Below are positions 57,437-64,000 of a DNA stretch of 64,000 bases, piece after piece. Every line of letters begins with the position of its first letter. The stretch's first letter is position 1. Source of the DNA: Neoconidiobolus thromboides FSU 785 (lineage: Eukaryota; Entomophthoromycota; Entomophthoromycetes; Entomophthorales; Neoconidiobolaceae); assembly GCA_025603075.1 (NCBI GenBank), contig MU626260.1:1-64000 (forward strand), read 5' to 3'. Under the pieces are notes generated by a model that was not told the DNA's origin, did not search any database, and saw only the letters and a program-made list of their open reading frames with translations. The position numbers were made by a program, and so were the translations under genes.

Positions 57437-59186
57437 ATGGATCACAATAAAGAAAAAAGTAATTAAAATTTGATTATAAAATTTATATTAATCTTTTGTT
57501 TAGATAATAATAGTCAAAATAAATTGAAGATTTTTTTAAAATTAGGAAATAGTAATACTACGAAAAAAAACAATAACAATAGCAATTATGCTAGCATTGA
57601 TGCCAGAAGTAAAAGCAGAACAGAAAGAAATGTAAAAGAATCGAATTTAAATGTTGATTCAGATAATGAAGACGAAAACGAAGACGAAGAAAGAAGAGAA
57701 GACTATTCTTCTCCACTAAGCGAACATGAACCACTAAGACTGAAGTCAGAAATGAAGGAGTCATATAATAATTCAAGACTAGTATTAGAAAAAAGTTCGT
57801 CCCCAATTTACAGCTCTACTAATGAAGCTGGAACTGGAATAAATTCATCACCCATTTATTCAATAGCTTCAAGTTTGAGGTCCTCATCTCCAATTTCAAA
57901 TTATGAAATCAAACAGCAGGAAAAAAATGTAAGTTCAGAACAAGGCAGTGAGTTGGACTCTGCTTTATCGAGTTTGCCTTCTTCACCCACTGTCACTAGA
58001 AAACGAACTTCTGTACCTAAAATCATTTTGAGGCTACCAGCGAACAACAATAATAATAATAATAGTAACAAGGAAGTGAAAGAAGAAGAAATAAACTCGG
58101 ATTCAGAATTAGATGTTGAAAACGAAGACTTGATCAATAACGATTCAAATTTGACCTCACTATTAAATGAAAAAGGTAATATTGTTTTTATTAATATTAG
58201 TTTATTCATTTTATTTTATAGAGAATGAGGCAAATAATGGCGTTACCAATGTAACTAACAATAAAAACAAAAGTAAGAAAAGTAAAAAGAGTGGTAAAAG
58301 TAGTAACAAAACTAATAATAACCAGCGCCAGCCTAAAGAATTAAATAGTGTATTAACAAAAATGCTTAATGATATTATTAGAAAGGATAGCTATGGAATA
58401 TTTTATGAGCCTGTAAATGCAAAAGAAGTACCAGATTACTACATAGTTATTAAAAAACCAATGAATTTCCAATTAATGAAAAGGAAATTAAAAAGTGGGA
58501 ACTATTTAACTTTGGAGGCTTTTTTAAAGGATATTGAGTTAATTTGTAATAATGCAATGATTTACAATCAAAAAGATACCATCTTTTATAAAATGGCCGA
58601 GAAGATATTGAGCTTTGCTTCAAATCTAGCAGATAAAGAAAAAGCTTATATTTTACCTAACACTAGTTTTATAGGTAAAAGTGAGATGTTGGATGTGGAA
58701 AATAATTTACAGTATGATAACGATAATGATAATAGTAATAATAATGTAAATACTACCACTATGAGTAATCAAGAGAGTAATTACCAAGAGAATACTCAAA
58801 GTGCACCTACTACAAAAAGATATAAGAAACATAAAAAGAATCTAAACAACCACATCAGATCAAATTATTTAAGTGATGGTAGTATGCGATATAATTATTT
58901 TATTCAAAAACAGAATGACAATAATAACACTAATGAAAAACAAAGCTACCTTAGTTATTTAGATAACTCAAACAATCCAAACAATAATTTAATACTAGAC
59001 GACCACCTATACCTTAATTTTGGTAACTCTCAAGGCTTGTCTTATTTAACTTCCATAGCTAGATTCACTGCAGACCTGGATTCTACGCTTATTACTGAAA
59101 GCGTAAATAAGCATTTTAATGATATTACTTTAAACTCTCATCAATTTTCAAATAATATTAAAAATATATTAGATAAAAATAAATAG
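57437..59186 (+). CDS. Bromodomain protein (BRD7/BRD9-like)
   Basis: Three exons, join(57437..57458, 57504..58175, 58222..59186), give 552 residues with consistent phases. Exon 1 codes only seven residues and a base. Residues 8-230 are disordered and Ser/Asn/Glu-rich, with repeated SSPIY and SSSP motifs. A basic patch (NKSKKSKKSGKSSNK) precedes the bromodomain at about 271-368: FYEPVNAKEVPDYYIVIKKP (ZA loop), then CNNAMIYNQKD with the acetyl-lysine-contacting Asn347. The sequence around it is closest to BRD7/BRD9, which are SWI/SNF-type subunits, but a fungal paralogue group cannot be fixed by eye. The C-terminus is Asn-rich and then helical (LTSIARFTADL). Its stop codon lies 7 bases from that of the convergent MEAK7-like gene. 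Confidence 0.9.
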
Positions 59187-59193
59187 TTTGCTT

Positions 59194-60611
59194 TTATTCA
59201 ATATCCAATTTTTCTTCCCTCAAATCTTTTGAATATATCTTATGATTAGCCATTTCTAAAAATGCAGCAGCTTCATTATTATCTAATATCGATTTTTGAT
59301 TTGAGCCCCCCTCTTCATTTTCGATTTGTTTGAGACATAGTACTAAAATATGTAAGCATTTGGTAAATAAATAAAATTTGATATTACTTTGTACATGCTC
59401 AATTTCGAATTCTTCATTCTTACTTAATTGTGGGCTATTAAAAGTGGAACAATTCGGATGTGCTTTTGAGTGTCCATTGTTAAAGTTTGTTTCAAGAAAT
59501 AATCCGAAATAATTTAATTGTCCCCCGAATCCTAAACCTAGTTAAATTAATTATTAGAAATATTAAATTTGTTGATATAACTCAACATACCATTGACTAA
59601 AGTCTGACTTTGATCCATGAAGTATTTGAAATTCTTATTATAATTTGTGGTTGAATACCATCCTAATTTTGGAATAATCGAGAACAAAGCTTCATTCCCA
59701 GTTCCACTAAAATGACCATCTTTTTTCCATGAATTATCCGTGAATCCTCCAAAACAATAATTGCTTTTTTTTTCGTAGATAATGATGATACTCTGCTCAC
59801 ACTCAACCAACTCTTTTTTAAATCGATTCCAACTTTTACCATCTTTTTTACTGTCATACTTTATTTTCCATTCTTCTTTATTACCACTATTACCAACCTT
59901 TTGATTAAAAAAATAAATTAAACTGACATCTAATATATTATTTTTAATATTTGGAAATTTCAAGTTAATATCCCTATTATCATGTTTGAAGAATAAAAAA
60001 TAAAAGCTGCCAAGGATGACTCTTTTTAATTTGATGTTTTTTATATAGTATTCTTCAATTCGTTCCTTTTTGATTTTACTATCCGCTTCTTTTTCAATCA
60101 TCTCAACTTCATCTTCCCCCACTTCACTTTCTATCTCATCCCAAATCTCCTCCTTTTTTTGGTCAGCTTTTAAAATAAAATCCTTCAAATTATTAAAGTA
60201 TTCGTTTTTTGTAATTTCTGAGTTGGACCACTGGCTCAAATAAAAAAGCAAAAAGTCATCAAGCAGCTCAGAGATACTTGAATAACTTGTCAATAAAAGA
60301 TTCAATAGCTCTTGGTTATCCTCTTTAATACAATATACAACGAACTTCTGAAAATCTGATGATTGGTTGTTTACATATCTGTTATAAAATTGTTTCATCT
60401 TTTGTTTGAAGGATTCTTGGTTTATTAGCTGAAATAGCTCCTAGAAATCGTGTTATTTTATACTTTAGTAGTTTGAAATATTACTCATTACTTCCTCGTT
60501 TCCTTTATACTTTTTACACAAAGCTTGTATTTCTTGAATATACTCAGATTTTATACCACTATAATTGAGTCCTTGCTGACTGCCTTGAAGTTTACTATCT
60601 TGCATCCCCAT
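59194..60611 (-). CDS. MEAK7: TLDc-domain protein of the MEAK7 (TLDC1) type
   Basis: Four exons, complement(join(59194..59342, 59388..59537, 59591..60440, 60492..60611)), give 422 residues with consistent phases; human MEAK7 has 456. The protein begins MGMQDSKL, so an N-terminal Gly for myristoylation is available. A helical N-terminal region is followed by the TLDc domain (about 232-375): YCFGGFTDNSWKKDGHFSGT, the ...SQTLVNGLGFGGQLNYFGLF link across intron 2, and GHSKAHPNCSTFNSPQLS. After the domain comes the family-specific tail KSILDNNEAAAFLEMANHK ending SKDLREE, which matches MEAK7 rather than Oxr1. MEAK7 acts at lysosomes in alternative mTOR signalling and binds the V-ATPase; yeast Rtc5 is a relative. 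The function in this fungus is inferred from family only. Confidence 0.88.
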
Positions 60612-61166
60612 TTTCAAAAATAAATGAGAGTTCAAAGAAACAAAAATTCAAATAAAAACTGATCATGGAATGACTTCATTATGAAATTATACAAATGTTA
60701 ACTAAATTAGATTAAAATGAATGAACATCATAAATTGTAAAAGTATATAAAAAAGCTATCAATCAATAATAATTTTTAGGATTTTTGTGTTAAATTAAGT
60801 CTACCGAATTTATATAAATGGTCTATTTAACAAGCTACTCATATATTTCTATCGTGAATTGACCTCACTCTAGATTTACACTTTAACACATTTTATAAAT
60901 GTTACACTAAACCCTATCCCACTTTTGTAGAAAGTAGTTTAAGAAAATTTGTAATAAATTTAATTTTAATAAAATCTATTTCATGATAGTATTTTAATAC
61001 AGAAACTATTCCCCATAATTTTTAGTCGAGAATTTTTGGCTTTATATCAGAGTTCATTTCGATTAGTATTATTTATATAACGCAAAGGCTTTATGAGCGG
61101 TTTACTTCAAAGTAAAATTTATGAACTCTAAAACTAAGCATTTATCAACCACATTTTTAAAATCTT
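60612..61166. other. Intergenic region, no gene seen
   Basis: 555 bases between the MEAK7-like start and the lipase stop. AT-rich, stop-dense, with no repeat recognised. It contains the MEAK7 promoter and the lipase 3' end. Confidence 0.5.
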
Positions 61167-62279
61167 TTATTCTTCTCCTTCTTTACATCCTCCTCCAAAT
61201 TTAATTCCCAGCAACTTGGAGTGAGCAGCTACCGCTTCTGAGACTGACATGCCCTTACCACCGGAATAAGTACACTCTTTATCTTCATATAGCCCTGCAG
61301 TGCATATCTTTATTTTTCCCTCCTTACTAACATAAACTTCAGTAGATTGATGGGCGCACCAACCATCTTTCTTAAGTGAACAATATTTCTTGGGTGGAAG
61401 TAGAGAAACTGGATCACCTTCGTGAGTAACTCTAGTAGATGAATGGATGTTTGTATTCATCCACTCAGCAAATTTTTTGTTTCCAACCCTTGGTTGACAA
61501 TAAGTGATTAAATTAATTTTGTCTTTTGGTATACCACTATTCAAAAGATCAGCAGCAACCAAACTGGCAATAGCCCCTCCCAAAGAATGCCCAGTAACAA
61601 TAATATCGTATTTGTATTTATCATACATCTCTTTAACTGTTGGATTATAAAATTTAGCCATTCTTTCTTTAGCTTTATTAAATCCAGGATGAACTAAAAC
61701 CCCTGGTCTATCAATATTAGCACTCAAACCAGTTGGTTTAACTAAACTAATAACATCGATATTGGTTAACCAATTGGTAAATGAAGACTCCACGGTACCT
61801 CGAAATGTAATAATGATCTTTTTGATTTTATTATTGACCAACATATACCCTTGGTTGTTTTTTTCTTCATTGTAAAATAAGCTAAACATTTCTAAGTCTT
61901 CTTTGGCTCCGATCTTTTTACAATGTCCACAACTCCATTGAGAAATCGATTTTGGTTCGCAATAAGCGGCCCCTGCATATCGTTGATAATACCGGACATC
62001 CTCTTCATTCATTGCTTTACTCATCGATCGTTTATTCAAAATCAAGTTTCTAACTTTTTTCATTATGCTAATATCATTAGGTAATGTGGATTTATCCTCT
62101 TCAGATATTTTAATTATGGTTGGAAAGTCTCTTACCATTTGCTGGAAATAAGGATTATCAAACTGCTCTGTGACATTAACATGCTTAGTAGCCTCCTGGG
62201 CTTTTGAATTGCGTTTGTAACCACCAAAAGGGAGGACGGCGGTGGTAAATAAAATTATGCTTATAGGTAGTAATCTCAT
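61167..62279 (-). CDS. Secreted class 3 lipase (Rhizomucor-type)
   Basis: 370 residues, intronless. A hydrophobic signal peptide covers about 1-18 (LLPISIILFTTAVLPFG). A propeptide-like segment runs to about residue 85, as in Rhizomucor and Rhizopus lipases. The mature part starts near RYYQRYAGAAYC, with a paired SQWSCGHCKKIG motif. The oxyanion-hole motif is IITFRGT. The nucleophile elbow TGHSLGGA gives Ser232, the triad Asp289 lies in EGDPVSLLPP and His310 in CAHQSTEVYV. The catalytic triad is complete. The enzyme should hydrolyse triacylglycerols or other esters outside the cell. Extra cysteines near the C-terminus (CTAGLYEDKEC, GGGCKEGEE) imply additional disulfides. It stands alone at the edge of the last gene block. 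Confidence 0.93.
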   Translation of the reverse strand: MRLLPISIILFTTAVLPFGGYKRNSKAQEATKHVNVTEQFDNPYFQQMVRDFPTIIKISEEDKSTLPNDISIMKKVRNLILNKRSMSKAMNEEDVRYYQRYAGAAYCEPKSISQWSCGHCKKIGAKEDLEMFSLFYNEEKNNQGYMLVNNKIKKIIITFRGTVESSFTNWLTNIDVISLVKPTGLSANIDRPGVLVHPGFNKAKERMAKFYNPTVKEMYDKYKYDIIVTGHSLGGAIASLVAADLLNSGIPKDKINLITYCQPRVGNKKFAEWMNTNIHSSTRVTHEGDPVSLLPPKKYCSLKKDGWCAHQSTEVYVSKEGKIKICTAGLYEDKECTYSGGKGMSVSEAVAAHSKLLGIKFGGGCKEGEE

Positions 62280-64000
62280 TATATTAATAAAATAAAATAA
62301 TGACCATCATAACTTTAAGTGTGTTTTTATATCCATTTTAATATAGAAACTAAGAATCATTTATTTGTTCATTAATCCGTATTAATAAATATCTTGGCAC
62401 CTCATTTTATAACATTAAGATATTAACTAGTATTGTCGAATGTTGGTATCAGCTGTTTAGAGTGACTATTTATAATAGACATTATCCTAATTAATAATTT
62501 TTTAAAGTCATAGCAGTGTCTAATTTATTAAAAAAACATAACATAGTATAGTAAAATTTTATTTACTACACTGTTAATATGGAACATCTTATCGGTATCG
62601 CGTGGGAGTTTTAAGATCCTAAATATATTATATTTAAGTAATACTAAGAATTTGATTAATTTTGAATTTATAATAATATTAAAAAATATACATAAAATTT
62701 TTAATTCCTATAGGTAATGTATTTATTCTTAAATTTAAAATATTACTATATGAACAAAATAATTTTATGGTGTATTTCCAATTTTTTTACTTTATATTAT
62801 TTTGTTCTAAAAAAAATTAGAAGAATATATATGTGATATATTAAGAGTGTAACATTATTTAAAACAATCAAAGATAATTGAGAATTCAATAAATTAAAAA
62901 TCTTGAAAGTATGCTATTGAATCAGTTATGGTCATTCCTTATAAATTAGACTTTAATTTTTTGAAAATCTACTAGTAAAAATTGTATTTTTTTTTAAAAT
63001 GTTATACTCTTAATCTACTACGTATATATTTTTCGAATTTTTATAATATTCTGTTTTATAAAAAATTGGAAAAAAATAACATAAAAATCACTTTTATCTT
63101 TAGCTGTATTGCTATTGAGATATTAATGTGATGACGGCTCATCTAAACTATTTAAAGCTTTATTGTCAACTTGTTATGGAAATTATAATTTTTTATGAAG
63201 ATATTTCTGGTTTACACTGATTTTAATCAGTATATAGTTAAAGTTAGATAAGACTATGATATGATGTTTAATATTTATTGTTTAAAATTTAATAAAAAGT
63301 ATATATATAATTACTATCAATTATTTAAATGAGTATTTATTTTGTAAAGTCAATAGTATTATTAATACAAAATATTTAAAAAAATCCAACTATATAGATT
63401 TTTATATTAATTATTTAAATACTATCAACATGGAAGTAAAGAGTCAACAAAAGATAATATTTATTCACTCTAATGCATCTAACTATACAAGCATTATAAA
63501 AATCAATATTTATAGAAATAAAAAACTAACGTTTTTAATTACATATCCTTTTCAAATCTATCAGTGTTAATTTATTACATCTGTCAAAGGTTTTGGAACT
63601 AATCGTATAATAGTTTTAGCGAGAAACCCGATGCTTTAGTAGTTATATAACTATGGATCTTTATAAATATACAACTCAATATCTGAACCGAAATTCGTCT
63701 ATTACAAACTACTGAAAACTAAGTTAGAGGAAAATTGTAAATAATATATATAATTGTTTAAATTATATTTGGATTTTAAACGTTATTTGAAAGTTTAACT
63801 AGTACAAGCAAATAACTCAAAAAATTTAATAGTTTTAATTATATCCTATAACGAAACGTTTGTAAATCTAATATTTTTATTTCACTATAGCGATTTCATC
63901 AATGTATAATATAATATACATAACTAAAAATTTTAATCAATATTTACTTAATAAAATGTCTACTTTACTGAAATTCGAAAAATTAGCAAAATTCAACCAA
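62280..64000. other. AT-rich terminal region, no gene seen
   Basis: 1.7 kb upstream of the lipase gene to the window edge. The lipase promoter should lie at its left end. Sequence is extremely AT-rich, with one short GC-rich spot at 62590-62615 (CGGTATCGCGTGGGAG) that belongs to no feature I can name. No ORF, MITE or RNA gene seen. Confidence 0.5.

Noticed and set aside
58167-58230. An apparent signal peptide starting a separate gene at 58167 (hydrophobic LFLLILVYSFYF)
   Set aside because: This is translated intron sequence (58176-58221). The GTAATA donor and TTATAG acceptor join the upstream exon in frame to the bromodomain exon.

Overview
The window is AT-rich nuclear DNA from a fungus, most likely an early-diverging one. 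The genes carry short introns of roughly 45-80 bases. They have GTAAG/GTAAT-type donors, CTAAC/CTAAT-like branch points and TAG/CAG acceptors, and TGG and TGA read normally. A DASH-complex subunit (Dad4), a KIX-type Med15, a PPZ phosphatase with an N-myristoylation signal and a filamentous-fungus-type class 3 lipase all point to fungi. Genes that the well-studied yeasts lack (BRCC36, a MEAK7-like TLDc protein, an OSR1/SPAK-like kinase, Tubby) point to an early branch. I cannot name the species.

Layout, left to right. 0.1-1.1 kb: an intact-length IS630/Tc1-mariner transposase. 1.6-4.2 kb (-): a Med15-like Mediator subunit, divergent from a 1400-residue helical protein with a BTB-like end (4.8-9.0 kb, +). 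10.0-11.4 kb (+): a spliced TBC RabGAP, convergent with a GPI-anchored cysteine-rich wall or surface protein (11.6-12.4 kb, -). 13.9-14.9 kb (-): a broken second transposase bracketed by two inverted MITEs. 16.2-18.6 kb (-): an 11-exon PAK/Ste20 kinase. 18.6-24.6 kb: a gene-poor, MITE-rich tract. 24.6-25.9 kb (-): a Tubby protein. 27.9-29.1 kb (+): an unknown acidic protein. 30.6-31.9 kb (+): PPZ phosphatase. 33.2-34.1 kb (-): Gdt1/TMEM165 transporter. 35.6-36.3 kb (+): Yae1, convergent with a USP-type deubiquitinase (36.4-38.0 kb, -). 39.5-42.8 kb (-): a large VWA protein. 42.8-47.0 kb: another repeat cluster. 47.0-47.8 kb (+): a secreted three-domain Kunitz-type protein. 49.9-52.3 kb (-): an OSR1/SPAK-like kinase. 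53.6-60.6 kb: a compact block of six genes (METTL-type methyltransferase, BRCC36, UPF0390, Dad4, bromodomain protein, MEAK7-like) in convergent and divergent pairs. 61.2-62.3 kb (-): a secreted lipase. The rest to 64 kb is very AT-rich and appears empty.

The window has two kinds of terrain: compact housekeeping blocks with tiny intergenic gaps, and long AT-rich tracts seeded with at least 14 copies of one ~105-base TA-flanked MITE plus two minor dispersed repeats. The genes do not form a pathway cluster. Several belong to signalling (PAK, OSR1-like, PPZ, TBC, MEAK7-like), ubiquitin removal (BRCC36, USP) or nuclear functions (Med15, bromodomain, Dad4). Others act at the cell surface or outside the cell (lipase, Kunitz protein, GPI protein). 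The most unusual items are the Kunitz protein with an added cysteine pair per domain and three arginine P1 sites, the kinase with four RF-x-hydrophobic motifs in its tail, the two transposases that share Asn at the first catalytic position, and the MITE family with a co-evolved end variant.
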